Source: Bacteroides sp.
GTDB taxonomy: Bacteria > Bacteroidota > Bacteroidia > Bacteroidales > Bacteroidaceae
Direction: 5' to 3'
Length of the DNA: 64,000 bases
Assembly (NCBI GenBank): GCA_019416685.1
Contig: DXWV01000014.1
Location: 1 to 64,000, forward strand
The notes under the pieces are model-generated. The model saw only the letters and a program-made list of their open reading frames with translations, was not told where the DNA came from and did no database searches. Below are positions 39,908-50,291 of this stretch, piece by piece. The translations under genes and the position numbers were made by a program. The first letter of the stretch is position 1; the number at the start of each line of letters is the position of its first letter.

Positions 39908-42226
39908 CTACTCTACAAAGAAAGTCACCGAAACAGTATTTCCTTCATTGTCTACTGCCGTCATAGTATGCTTCCCCGGTGAGGGGAGTAGGGATATCTT
40001 ATGGAAATCCTGTGTGTCGCCCAGATAGTTATTGTCTAAATGCCAGTATACGGTAGCTTTGTGAATGCTGTGTACCAGTTCAAAGGTCAGTTGTCCTTTG
40101 CTTCCATCCATTTGTTTAGGCAGAAATATGCGGGCATTCATAGTGGGATAGACAAATTGCATCGGACGTAGAATGTCTTCTCCGCATCCGGGCTTGAAGG
40201 GAGGTAGCGGATTGTATTCCGGGTGGCGTTGTTTGTAGTACCATTCCCATACAGGAGGCAGGGTAAACCAATTCTTTTGAATGGTGGCTTCTGTATTGAT
40301 ACAATTTTCGTAGATGCGTTGAGTACCGTCTGCCGACAGATTGATACGGTGATGATAGGGGCAAGCTTCGGTTTTGAGTCCGGCAGGAAGTATCAGTATT
40401 GTGTCTGTTTCTTCACAGAAGCGTCCTTTCAGATGTCCGGAAAGGTGACAGACCTCTGCATCGACAAATCCTTTGGAAGGTCTGACAAACCAAGACGACG
40501 ATGGTAACAGATTGAATACATCGAACATGACCGGACCCGCAGTACGTGCCCCGACAAGTCCTGGTTTACCTTCTCCGGTGGCATTACCTACCCATACCCC
40601 TACGGCATAACGGGGAGTGACTCCTACTGCCCATGCATCGCGGAAACCATAGCTGGTTCCGGTTTTCCAGGCAATAGTCTGCATGGAGGGAATGGTTCGC
40701 CAATCAATCTCTTCCGGTCGGTTTACTTCTTTTATGGCATCAAAAGTTTGCCACACAGCACCGGGAGCAAACGGTGAAGAGTGGGCTACAGATGGTGCAT
40801 TGTGAACAGAATCGGAAAGTAATAAGGAGCAGGCTGTTTTATCCAATCCTTTCAGGCTGCGTGCCATATCTGTGTAAATACAGGTGATATCCCATAAGGT
40901 TCCCTCGGCACCTCCCAGAATAAGGGAAAGTCCATAATGAGAAGCAGGGCGGGTGAGAGTGCTCATTCCTGTTTGTTTCAGGAGGTTGTAAAATTTGGGG
41001 ACACCGTAGCGTTGCAACATTGTTACGGTAGGGATGTTGAGCGAACGCGCCAGTGCTTCGGAGGCAGGTACAGCTCCCTCAAACTGCCGGCTGAAATTCT
41101 GTGGAGCGAAACCATTGATATTGATCGGGATATCGGGCAGCAAGGTCTGTGGAAGTATGCTACCTTCCTGTAGCATAGCATAATAAAGGAAAGGTTTGAG
41201 AATACTTCCTGTACTACGAGGGGAGCGGATGATGTCTACTTGATTGCCGTTACTTTCTTTATTGAAATGTACATTGCCACAATAGGCTATGGGTTGATTT
41301 TTTTGAATATCAATGACCAGTATAGCCATGTTGCGGATATCACTCCGGACGAACTCACCATTCCAGCGTTCTACTAATTCCTCTATTTGCAATTGTATTC
41401 CCCGGTCAATGGTGCTTACAGAATAGTCGCTGCCTCGTGTGCGGTAGAAGTAATCGGTGAGGTGCGGAGCAATCTGGGGCAGTGGTTTGGGTTCTTGGGG
41501 TAATGGCTCACTGAGGGCAAGTTCGTAGCTCGAATCATTCAGTGTTCCTTTTTTGTGCAGCCGCGTGAGGAGGCGGTTACGTTTGTCGAGCAATGCCTGC
41601 CGGCTTTTGGAAAGATGAATCATGGCAGGAGAGTTGGGGAGAACGGCAAGCATGGCTGCTTCTGCCCATGACAGATCTTCTGCCGAATGGCCAAAGTAGC
41701 GCCAGGCAGCGGCATCCAATCCTACTACATTTCCTCCAAACGGAGCATGGGAGACATATAAAGAGAGTATTTTTTCTTTTGAATAACGAAATTCCAACCG
41801 GGTAGCCCATATCATTTCGATGAATTTCTCGCTGAAGGTACGAGGATTGTTGCGGGCAAGACGGATGGTCTGCATCGTAATTGTACTGCCTCCACTAATA
41901 ACTCGTCCGGCTTTTAGATTCTGATAAGCAGCTCTTCCTATTGACACAGGATTTACCCCCCAATGGTGAAAGAAATGGTTGTCTTCAAATTCAATGAGGC
42001 AGGCTTGTATTTTTGCCGGAGTAGTAGTACGGGGAGGGAAGCGCCATTGACCGTCCGAGGCAATACGTGCTCCGAGTAGTTCATTATTCCGGTCGGCCAC
42101 TACGGTGGAGTAGGGCACATGGAATAATTGCCGGGGAAGGCAAAAGATATACCAGATTAATAGGAGGGTAATAATCCCTCCTATTGTCACTTTAACTTTT
42201 CCCCATCTCCATTCTCCCATCTCCAT
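39908..42226 (-). CDS. pbpC: Penicillin-binding protein 1C
   Basis: 772 aa. One N-terminal membrane anchor (about 10-30), GT51 transglycosylase domain (about 60-230, catalytic Glu in I-E-F-E-D-N-H-F-F, later G-G-S-T-I-T-M-Q), transpeptidase domain (about 280-560) with nucleophile Ser in S-T-G-S-I-L-K-P-F and K-T-G-T-S, and a BiPBP_C-type C-terminal domain. Makes peptidoglycan at the inner membrane. The A2M gene ends 12 bp upstream, the same pairing seen in Proteobacteria (pbpC-yfhM), where the two are thought to act in envelope repair and defence. Confidence 0.95.
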   Translation of the reverse strand: MEMGEWRWGKVKVTIGGIITLLLIWYIFCLPRQLFHVPYSTVVADRNNELLGARIASDGQWRFPPRTTTPAKIQACLIEFEDNHFFHHWGVNPVSIGRAAYQNLKAGRVISGGSTITMQTIRLARNNPRTFSEKFIEMIWATRLEFRYSKEKILSLYVSHAPFGGNVVGLDAAAWRYFGHSAEDLSWAEAAMLAVLPNSPAMIHLSKSRQALLDKRNRLLTRLHKKGTLNDSSYELALSEPLPQEPKPLPQIAPHLTDYFYRTRGSDYSVSTIDRGIQLQIEELVERWNGEFVRSDIRNMAILVIDIQKNQPIAYCGNVHFNKESNGNQVDIIRSPRSTGSILKPFLYYAMLQEGSILPQTLLPDIPININGFAPQNFSRQFEGAVPASEALARSLNIPTVTMLQRYGVPKFYNLLKQTGMSTLTRPASHYGLSLILGGAEGTLWDITCIYTDMARSLKGLDKTACSLLLSDSVHNAPSVAHSSPFAPGAVWQTFDAIKEVNRPEEIDWRTIPSMQTIAWKTGTSYGFRDAWAVGVTPRYAVGVWVGNATGEGKPGLVGARTAGPVMFDVFNLLPSSSWFVRPSKGFVDAEVCHLSGHLKGRFCEETDTILILPAGLKTEACPYHHRINLSADGTQRIYENCINTEATIQKNWFTLPPVWEWYYKQRHPEYNPLPPFKPGCGEDILRPMQFVYPTMNARIFLPKQMDGSKGQLTFELVHSIHKATVYWHLDNNYLGDTQDFHKISLLPSPGKHTMTAVDNEGNTVSVTFFVE

Positions 42227-42238
42227 GTCTCTCTTTCT

Positions 42239-45200
42239 TTATTCAACCACTACTTTTCCCGCCTGCGTCCTTGCCTGTGCTTCGGAATCGTACATTGCTT
42301 CGCACTGGATGGCAGGTAATATGAAGGTTCCCACATAGGTTGCCTGCAGACGTATGGTGAAAGTTTTAGACTGTCCCCGTCTTAGGTTGAAATAAGTAAA
42401 TACACGGTCATCGCGGATATCCCGATAGGTATAACTGTTGCTTGTATCAGTACTTGTTGCTTGTTCCGGATTGACTATCATACGTTCGTTGTATATCTCC
42501 CAGCCCGATGGTATGATATGTGTCAATGCCAGGTCGTTGTAGTCGGAAGTACCACTGATATTGGCTACCGTAACTACTGCCATAATGTCTGTACCTTGCT
42601 TGATCGGATTAATGGAAATTGCTGTACCATTCATATCAGTATATCTTACATCCAAACGTAAATTATTTGCCATCGCAGGCAGAGTATCGTTTAATAATTG
42701 CGTCCGGGTGATAAGATCTACATTTAATGCTCCTTTTCCATTATTTTTCACTGTAACCTTACCTCCACCGGGAACAGTGGCAAGTGTTTTCTCAAACACG
42801 GCTTTGGCTGACTTAACAGCAGGTTGTTGCTTGCCATGCAGCGTCCATGAGAAGTCGAGTGTACCCGACAGTTTTTCAGCTAGTCTGCCCATTGACATTA
42901 GAGCAAATGCTGTGGATTGTGTACTGAACCACTCTTCACGGGATAAATTTTGTGATACTCGTTGTGCCTGTGCAAACGCTTCCCGTTCGCGTCCCATTAA
43001 TAACAGTGTTTCCAGTATCATAGATTCATCGCGGTCATAAGATCCGTATACGTAGCTTCCTGCAGAAGAGGAATAGGGCTCAACTGTAGTCTTGGCATTG
43101 AATACCAACTCATTGGCTGCTTTCATTTTTCCATTCAAAGCATATGCTGCCGCCAATCTCCATTTGGCCTGCAAGGAGAGTGTTTGTTGCATCTCTTTCA
43201 GGCGGTTCATGGCTCCGTGTTCCGGTGCTCCTGCCAATGCCAGTGTGTATAGCCGGAACGCCTGTTGCAAGTCCGATTGCCAGTAATATCCGGTATCCTG
43301 TTGAGGGGTACGCCAGTTTTGTGCGGCCGAACGTTGGAAACGCTTCCATTTGTTCAGTACATTGGCATTTACGGCATATCCTTTTTCTTGTGCCATTACC
43401 AGAAACATTCCGGCGTAAGAGGTTATCCATTCATTGGCAGAAGCATTCCCCGGCCAGTAAATAAATCCTCCGTTGGGTAACTGGCGGGCATACAGTTGCT
43501 TGATTGCTTCCTGTATATTTGCCTTTATTCTCTGGGATTCGGTTTCATCTACTGTTTTGAACTGACTGACAAATAGAAGTGGGAGAGCCTTGGAGGTTAG
43601 TTGTTCTGTACAGTAATGCTGATAGTTGTACAGAAAGTCGAACCTGCGACTGATATCTACCGACGGGATACGGGATACTTCCAGTTTGACACTGTTTTCC
43701 GGCGAACGGCTGCCTAATCTATAAGAAAGTTCACAGTTTTGCCCGTTTTCTATCCATTTACTTTCGCGTAGAGTTACTGCCGGATTAGGGTTACGTACTT
43801 CTATCTCAATTGTTTCCGAGACTTTCTTGCCGTCTCCTTCCGCTGTAACGCGAATGGTTGCCTTGCCGGATTTGGTACCGGTCTTTAGTCTGAAGAAAAC
43901 TAACTGGTCACCCGGTTTTACAAATGAAACCGATTGTTGAGAAGCACCGCTGATTTGTGCGCCACCCGACGCAAAAACAGATACTTTTACATTCTTCACT
44001 TCTTTTTCCATGGCAAATACATTGACTGGAAGTGATATTTCTTCTTGTGTACTGAGAACCCGGGGTAATGTTGAAAGAAGCATGAGCGGGGTACGTACCG
44101 GAGTTGTCTTTTCTATCCGTCCGTATGCTCCGTTTTCTCCTGCCACTACCATGGTACGTACTGATCCTACGTACATTGGAAGCGTGATTCGGTGCGTCTG
44201 GCTTTTACCCTTACCAATGCTGAACGGACCGATAAAACGTACTACCGGTTTGAAACGGTTTGCTTTCGTATCTGCCGGTTTCAGTGTCTCATCGCCTCCG
44301 GTACTGAACAGTGAACTGTAACTACCCGTATAAGCTCCCAGTACATCGTCATACATGTCCCACGTGCGAATTCCCAGTGCTTCCCGTGCATAAAATTCAT
44401 TCCACGGATCAGGTGTTTTGAAGTTGGTGAGGTCGAGTAGTCCATCGTCCACGATAGCCAGTGTATAAGTCATTGGCTTACCTGCTTTCTCGCTTACCGT
44501 CACACTGAATTCCATTTCGGGGCGAAGTACATTAGGCATCTGTATTTGTGGTTGGAGTACGGTTTCCTTATTTGTCACAAATACCGGCATTACTCCGTAC
44601 ATACGGATAGGCAAATCATTTACTGTTTGTGCATGTGGCTGCAACAGGCTGATATGTATATAAACATTAGGTGCCATTTCCGGGGTCACTTTGAACTGAT
44701 ATTTAGTATCTTCCTTACCGGAAACATCCAACCATTCACGTTGTAATACCTCTGAACCGTTTTCCAGAGCGATAAGTGCTCTACCTCCTGCTGAGGCTGG
44801 GATAATGGCAGTTACTGTTTCACCTGTTTCGTAGGACTCTTTGTCTAGAGAGAAAGCCAGCATCTTGACACCGCTCGGATCAGTCTTACTGGAACGTCCA
44901 CGCCATTCGGGCCAGTCTACGTAGACTGTACCTCCGGTAGCATGTCCGCTTTCCATATCTTTTACATATACCAGATAGCGCCCCCAGCCGGGATAGTTGA
45001 TACGGAATCTGAAACTGCCTTTTCCATTTACGGTATTCAGTTTTCCACTGGCTACAGGGGTATAGGAACTGCTGTTGACATAAGTCTCGAACGATTCTCC
45101 GGAGTTTTCCCACCACCAGCTCCAGTTGATGCGGTAAATCTTATATTCAAGTCCCGAACGGTTCACTGGCTTTCCTTCCGGATTTACGGTAACGATGTCA

Positions 45201-47845
45201 AATACATGATCCTTATCTGTTTCGATATATTTACCTTTGGGCTGATTGAGGTTGATACCTACATACGAATTGAAGGGAGAGAACGGGACACTTGTTGTGT
45301 TGATGCTTGCATCTCCGCCCGGTTCGAAAACCCGGGTGGTGATATTGGCTTGTAGTATACCCGGTGCATTTCCCGATTCGGGCAGTTTGAGGGTGAACGA
45401 TACATTGCCATTTGCATCCAGCATTCCGCTGAATACATCCATGCGTGAAGAGGTAAACTCTGTTGCCGGATTGTTAAAGATATATTGCCCGTAGTTCTTG
45501 AATTGTGTATTGACTTTAGAGAGTGACATTTCGACCTTTGTTTTCAGTCTTGAAGCCTGGGCACCTGTCAGCCACGCTGATGACAAGGTAGTACGTACTT
45601 CTCCATCCGAAGCTTTGAGTATATCTTCCGGAAGCTGCAAATTAATTTTCAGGCGATTGGGCTTTATGGTCTCTACTCGCAGTGATTTGTGAAAGGCTGT
45701 TCCTCCCACTTTTACATAAGCATTCCATAGTCCGGTAGGATCTTCTGTCCTTGTCGGTACGGTGAAAGTATATAGTCCGTTTACTCCGTTAGTAGAAATT
45801 AGTTTGTTATAGAACTGCCCTCTTGGATTATAAATTTCCAATGCTACGGGGTGCTTGTCCGGTATCCTGTTACTACGGTCTTCGAGCATGAACGAAATAT
45901 GTAGTGTATCACCGGGACGCCATACACCTCTTTCGCCATATACAAATCCTTTCAATCCTTTTTGTATATCTTTGCCGCCTACATCAAAACGGCTGACGGA
46001 CTGTTCTTCTCCATCTGCCACCCGCACATATACTTTCTGCTTGCCGGCTTCTGCTACAATGATGAAAGGAGTTCCTTTACTCTCAATGACGGTGAATCCG
46101 TTTTTATCGGTTTCGGCTTTGCCTACCGGCTGTAGCTGGAAGTTGTAAGCTGTTACTATAGCTTTTTCTACCGGAGCAGTATCTAATATATTGTTCACTG
46201 TAATCCACAGTTTGTTGACCGAGTTTCGCTTTACAATCATACCAAGATTAGATGCCAATACATTGCATGCAGCCGTTCGGTCTGCTCCCATATAGTAAGA
46301 TATATGGCAGGGGTTATCCCGCTCTTTCCAAAGGTATTGCCTCCAGTCCATTCCTTCGGAACCGTTGTAGTAATAGTATGCCTGCGGAGTATCCCACACT
46401 GCTTCGTCCTCTTCTGAGAGTTGTTCGGAGGATAGTTTGGTCAGTTGGTCCGAACTCTCGGAGAACTGTAGTTCTTTATCGTCTTCTCCGCATGGATAGG
46501 CCGAGTAAGCTTGTTTGAACGAAAGGATAATCCGGTAGATAGCTCCCGGTTCCTGATTGATCAGTCCGGAGAGGTCAATAGAATAATCTTCCCATTTGCG
46601 GATGTCTTTAGACGGATTTTTATCCAGATGTAGTGTTTTTTTGTAAATTAATCGTCCGGACCGTCTTAATTCGTTGGAAGATGAAAGAGTATTTGTCTGC
46701 ATAAACATCAGTACGTTGCTTTCAAATATCCGGATCACACTCAGGTCAACAGCATGCAGGCTGACTGCTCTGAAAGGGATAATCAGATTTTTGGAGTCGG
46801 GTAAAATAGCAGCATCTGTACGCAATTCTACTTGTGGTTTCAGGCTGGGCTGACTGAAGGAGATAGAATGGGAGGTACCAAGTCTTTTTCCTTGCATATT
46901 TTTTATACCTTCATAGATTCTCAGTGTGAGTTTATCGGAACGATTTGGTTCGAAGTATATATTTACTTTGTCATTGATAACCTGAAATGTATACGAAGAG
47001 AGTTCTGGGATTTCAATCAACCCCTTTAGATCTTGTGTGGAAGAAACAGGATCTGAAAACGAAATTTGTATTCCGTTTTCCGGCTGCTCTATGCGTTGTG
47101 CAGACATAAAGCGGAAGACATCTTTTGCCGGAATGATAACCTTCTCAACGATTTTCCGATCCATATCTGCAGCTTTTCCGTTCAGTGTTATTTCCAGATC
47201 GTAATCTTCCTGTGTTCTCGGTATGCGGTTGATGATAAGACTGTATCGCATCGGATTTCCGGTACCTCCTATGGAAATGGCATAATCAGAAGAATTATTC
47301 CCGGTTACCGATATCATTTTTTCTACTTGTGCGTTGTCAATCTTGTCGCTGAAACGTATTTCTCCTTTAACAGAAGCGTAGTCGGGGGTAGCAGCTGTTA
47401 TATCAAGTGGTTCCATTACCAATGAGAAATCTTTTTCCTGCACCTGGAATGAGAAATTAAATTCTTTCAGCCGTTTGTCTACTTTTACAAAGTCTCCCAA
47501 TTGAAACGAAGCTTCATACATTGTTCCCGGTTTAAGTGCTCCTTCTTCAGGGAGGAATTCTATAGTGTTGTTACTTACCCAGTATGTTTTTCCTTTTAGT
47601 GAAGGTGAAAAACGAAATGGATTTTCTTTGAGTTCATTATTAAGATCTACTACGAGCTGGTCTTGTGTCAGTTCTATTCGTATGGGTGAGGATTGCGATA
47701 TTACCCCGCCTGTATAGGCATTTACATAAGGTGTAAACTCCGAAGAAGGAACAAGTTCTTTCTGACTGCCTGCACATGAACTCAGGCTTATGATGATGAA
47801 CAGAAGAACAGAAAATGCGACTGGAATCATTGTTGTTCGTTTCAT
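42239..47845 (-). CDS. Bacterial alpha-2-macroglobulin lipoprotein
   Basis: 1868 aa. Lipoprotein signal with lipobox L-S-S-C (about residue 24); repeated macroglobulin domains; MG2/A2M core (G-E-R-G-V-W-R-P-G-D-T-L-H, at about 650); and the thioester motif C-T-E-Q (Cys1412), which can trap attacking proteases covalently. The C-terminal thioester-domain helices and a receptor-binding-like beta domain follow. It is a periplasm-facing, protease-trapping protein paired with PBP1C just downstream. A minus-strand TATCTTTG at 47872-47879 gives a 27-bp leader. Confidence 0.95.
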   Translation of the reverse strand: MKRTTMIPVAFSVLLFIIISLSSCAGSQKELVPSSEFTPYVNAYTGGVISQSSPIRIELTQDQLVVDLNNELKENPFRFSPSLKGKTYWVSNNTIEFLPEEGALKPGTMYEASFQLGDFVKVDKRLKEFNFSFQVQEKDFSLVMEPLDITAATPDYASVKGEIRFSDKIDNAQVEKMISVTGNNSSDYAISIGGTGNPMRYSLIINRIPRTQEDYDLEITLNGKAADMDRKIVEKVIIPAKDVFRFMSAQRIEQPENGIQISFSDPVSSTQDLKGLIEIPELSSYTFQVINDKVNIYFEPNRSDKLTLRIYEGIKNMQGKRLGTSHSISFSQPSLKPQVELRTDAAILPDSKNLIIPFRAVSLHAVDLSVIRIFESNVLMFMQTNTLSSSNELRRSGRLIYKKTLHLDKNPSKDIRKWEDYSIDLSGLINQEPGAIYRIILSFKQAYSAYPCGEDDKELQFSESSDQLTKLSSEQLSEEDEAVWDTPQAYYYYNGSEGMDWRQYLWKERDNPCHISYYMGADRTAACNVLASNLGMIVKRNSVNKLWITVNNILDTAPVEKAIVTAYNFQLQPVGKAETDKNGFTVIESKGTPFIIVAEAGKQKVYVRVADGEEQSVSRFDVGGKDIQKGLKGFVYGERGVWRPGDTLHISFMLEDRSNRIPDKHPVALEIYNPRGQFYNKLISTNGVNGLYTFTVPTRTEDPTGLWNAYVKVGGTAFHKSLRVETIKPNRLKINLQLPEDILKASDGEVRTTLSSAWLTGAQASRLKTKVEMSLSKVNTQFKNYGQYIFNNPATEFTSSRMDVFSGMLDANGNVSFTLKLPESGNAPGILQANITTRVFEPGGDASINTTSVPFSPFNSYVGINLNQPKGKYIETDKDHVFDIVTVNPEGKPVNRSGLEYKIYRINWSWWWENSGESFETYVNSSSYTPVASGKLNTVNGKGSFRFRINYPGWGRYLVYVKDMESGHATGGTVYVDWPEWRGRSSKTDPSGVKMLAFSLDKESYETGETVTAIIPASAGGRALIALENGSEVLQREWLDVSGKEDTKYQFKVTPEMAPNVYIHISLLQPHAQTVNDLPIRMYGVMPVFVTNKETVLQPQIQMPNVLRPEMEFSVTVSEKAGKPMTYTLAIVDDGLLDLTNFKTPDPWNEFYAREALGIRTWDMYDDVLGAYTGSYSSLFSTGGDETLKPADTKANRFKPVVRFIGPFSIGKGKSQTHRITLPMYVGSVRTMVVAGENGAYGRIEKTTPVRTPLMLLSTLPRVLSTQEEISLPVNVFAMEKEVKNVKVSVFASGGAQISGASQQSVSFVKPGDQLVFFRLKTGTKSGKATIRVTAEGDGKKVSETIEIEVRNPNPAVTLRESKWIENGQNCELSYRLGSRSPENSVKLEVSRIPSVDISRRFDFLYNYQHYCTEQLTSKALPLLFVSQFKTVDETESQRIKANIQEAIKQLYARQLPNGGFIYWPGNASANEWITSYAGMFLVMAQEKGYAVNANVLNKWKRFQRSAAQNWRTPQQDTGYYWQSDLQQAFRLYTLALAGAPEHGAMNRLKEMQQTLSLQAKWRLAAAYALNGKMKAANELVFNAKTTVEPYSSSAGSYVYGSYDRDESMILETLLLMGREREAFAQAQRVSQNLSREEWFSTQSTAFALMSMGRLAEKLSGTLDFSWTLHGKQQPAVKSAKAVFEKTLATVPGGGKVTVKNNGKGALNVDLITRTQLLNDTLPAMANNLRLDVRYTDMNGTAISINPIKQGTDIMAVVTVANISGTSDYNDLALTHIIPSGWEIYNERMIVNPEQATSTDTSNSYTYRDIRDDRVFTYFNLRRGQSKTFTIRLQATYVGTFILPAIQCEAMYDSEAQARTQAGKVVVE

Positions 47846-47871
47846 GGTAAAGGTATTAAAAGTTTAGTGAC

Positions 47872-47879
47872 CAAAGATA
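47872..47879 (-). promoter_or_regulatory. -7 box of the A2M-pbpC operon
   Basis: TATCTTTG on the minus strand, 27 bp from the A2M start codon; no -33 TTG is evident. Confidence 0.5.
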
Positions 47880-48072
47880 GTCAAAATATGTTTTTTACTA
47901 TATTGATTCATATTAAAAAAATAGAACTGCTTTTGATTGGCAGATATTGTTTACCGATGAAAAAAAACGAGGTCTGCATTACCTTTAACTTATGCCTGTT
48001 CTACATGCTGTAAAGGCGTAGTCTGTAAGAGCTACCTGTTGCGCCTCAAAACAGATAAATAACTGTGGGGCT

Positions 48073-49821
48073 TTATTGTGGTAAGAATAAAACAAAATAT
48101 TGATTTTCAAAAACTATCTTATAGTTATTCTTTTCTATAAATTCATTTATCACACGGCTCTTTTTATTGCTTTTGAAAGTACCAGCTTCCACTCCGCAAT
48201 CAATCAGATAGTTTTCATCCGGTGCTCCAAATTCTTTTCCTATACTATCAAATTTTTGTCTTAATATAGCCGGGAGCGGTCCATTGTAATTGTTTAACTT
48301 CTGTTTTAGTAGGGGGACACTCAACAATTCCGGCCACGAACATCCGATGAATGGCTTAGTTCGTGTCATATAATTAATAGCGGGTATACTGCCGTAAGCA
48401 AACAGACAATCATTCTCTTTGATATACGGCTTTATCCCTGCTAACAAGTCATTGATTATTATGGCTCTTTCATGGGAGGTATAAACATGTCTCGTTCTTT
48501 TGTTCCGGATAGAGAACCGCTTTTCGAAAAGTGGACCTCCGTCAAAATATACCCCCTCGGCTATAGTTTTTACTCCGCATATAAAAATGTATATAGCCAG
48601 AGTAAGCAATAACGTTTTCCTTACTGTTTGTACAGATACAGCGGGAGGGAGGATTTTGTTTTTTATAGAAAAGTAAAACGAGATAGCCATTGGTAATCCC
48701 AACCAATAGATTATACTTCCGTTATTGTACATTCCCCCGTCACTGCCAAGTGGTATTATCAGGATCATAGAAAGCCCTGCCCATGATAACATCTTGATTG
48801 CTTTATTAGTGCTTAAAAATATATTTCCTATTAAACCTGTTATACTGAAAGTACATAAGATAATTACCACATTTTCTCTGTAGAAAAGAATACCCAGCAC
48901 TGTGAAAATAGCTATTCGGACAAGAAGTTGAAGTAGGATACCTCTTATGTATTTGAGCGACAATAGTAGGATAGTATAGAGCAGGAATATTTTTATTCCG
49001 AACTTGAAAACCATATAGTATATTCTCACTTGAGCAAATATCATATTGGTAACGGTATGAGAACTTGTACCGCTATCGTCTTCTGCAACAGAGGTCAGTT
49101 CGCGCAGGTTATTAATGAAATATTCATAATGTCCCAGAAACTTCATTAGTAAAATAACACCTATAATTCCTGTGATGAACGAAAGTGTGAAAACCAGGCA
49201 TTTGCCCACACAACGGCGAACTGTTTCCCCGTAATAGAGTTTATGCAGAATAATAAGCAGAATAATGCCATAATCGAGTACATTCGGAATACGTGTAAAG
49301 GTATTTAACGCAACTATAATTCCACTGATAATAAACCATAGATTGCTATTGCTTCTTAGCCCTTTGAATAAATAGAATACAGCAAGTACATATAAAAGAC
49401 ATGTCATCAAGTCGTTATAGAAAGCCATTGGAAGAGCCACATAAGAAATAATAATCAGTAAAACTCCGATGATTATTGCCGATACATGGATATGTTTACC
49501 GAACAGTATATATACCAAATAGACGGTAATCATATTGTTTGCTACCCCCAGCAGGCGTATATCGAATATTCCTGCATCAGGAAATAAAGCGATGAAAGCA
49601 CCTCCCACAACTCCGCTTAGATAATACATGAAGTTGTACTCCACACTTTCGGGAGCTTTGAAAATATTATCGTAAAAAGTCATATAGAATCCTGAATCGC
49701 ATAATTCAAAACCCCAAAATACGGATATTAATTGATAGGCTATAAGAAAAAGGCAAGTAAGTCCGAAAGCTTTTCCCGGATTGTTTTCAATAAGATGATA
49801 TAATTGAGAAAATATTTTCAT
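48073..49821 (-). CDS. Polytopic membrane protein, possible GT-C-type glycosyltransferase
   Basis: 582 aa with about 10-11 transmembrane helices and a soluble C-terminal domain (about 440-582). The large first extramembrane loop contains C-D-S-G-F-Y-M-T-F-Y-D and the pattern T-R-I-P-N-V-L-D-Y lies in a membrane segment. Such architecture fits ArnT/PMT-like sugar transferases using lipid-linked donors, but no catalytic signature is clear, so the function is open. It has its own strong promoter, divergent from the adhesin gene. Confidence 0.6.
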   Translation of the reverse strand: MKIFSQLYHLIENNPGKAFGLTCLFLIAYQLISVFWGFELCDSGFYMTFYDNIFKAPESVEYNFMYYLSGVVGGAFIALFPDAGIFDIRLLGVANNMITVYLVYILFGKHIHVSAIIIGVLLIIISYVALPMAFYNDLMTCLLYVLAVFYLFKGLRSNSNLWFIISGIIVALNTFTRIPNVLDYGIILLIILHKLYYGETVRRCVGKCLVFTLSFITGIIGVILLMKFLGHYEYFINNLRELTSVAEDDSGTSSHTVTNMIFAQVRIYYMVFKFGIKIFLLYTILLLSLKYIRGILLQLLVRIAIFTVLGILFYRENVVIILCTFSITGLIGNIFLSTNKAIKMLSWAGLSMILIIPLGSDGGMYNNGSIIYWLGLPMAISFYFSIKNKILPPAVSVQTVRKTLLLTLAIYIFICGVKTIAEGVYFDGGPLFEKRFSIRNKRTRHVYTSHERAIIINDLLAGIKPYIKENDCLFAYGSIPAINYMTRTKPFIGCSWPELLSVPLLKQKLNNYNGPLPAILRQKFDSIGKEFGAPDENYLIDCGVEAGTFKSNKKSRVINEFIEKNNYKIVFENQYFVLFLPQ

Positions 49822-49900
49822 TCGAGAGAAGTTTATTGTCTATCCCTGATACAATGAAATATCAAATTTAATTTTATACTTCTTTAATAAGAATTATGTG

Positions 49901-49930
49901 CAAATATAGTCATTGTTGTTAACATGACAA
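49901..49930 (-). promoter_or_regulatory. Promoter of the 582-aa membrane protein
   Basis: On the minus strand TTG (49930-49928), a 19-bp spacer and TATATTTG (49908-49901) match the Bacteroides consensus. Confidence 0.7.
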
Positions 49931-50082
49931 CACTATGGAGGATAGATTATAATTGTATTTTTAATGTAGCCATGTATTATTGAGAAAGAAATAGCAGACT
50001 TGATATTTGTGAACTTAAACTTGAAGAACCAGACAATGTGTTAAATAATAAACTATCCTAATTGCACTTCCTAATGGTTTTA

Positions 50083-50112
50083 TTGTTAATAAATTAGAGT
50101 TATATACCTTTG
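50083..50112 (+). promoter_or_regulatory. Promoter of the large fimbrillin-like adhesin
   Basis: TTG (50083-50085), a 19-bp spacer and TACCTTTG (50105-50112) match the consensus. Transcription would start near 50118, leaving a leader of about 175 nt. Confidence 0.7.
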
Positions 50113-50291
50113 CCTATTTTAGATTTTATCTTTTTTTAATCATATGCTATGTTTATATTTGGTATATTTAAAGTGAGAATGAAATGATAAGATACATCTT
50201 TATGTTCAAATATTTCGGGAGAAAGAAACTCTCTTATCAGATGTCATTGAGACAAAAACCAGTATATAGAAGAATTAAAACCAAAGATTAT

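Larger units (their letters stand above)
49822..50291. other. Divergent regulatory interval
   Basis: No gene is supported. It contains two facing-away promoters (49901-49930 minus; 50083-50112 plus), an AT-rich middle and a 180-bp leader for the adhesin gene from about 50117 to 50291. Confidence 0.6.
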
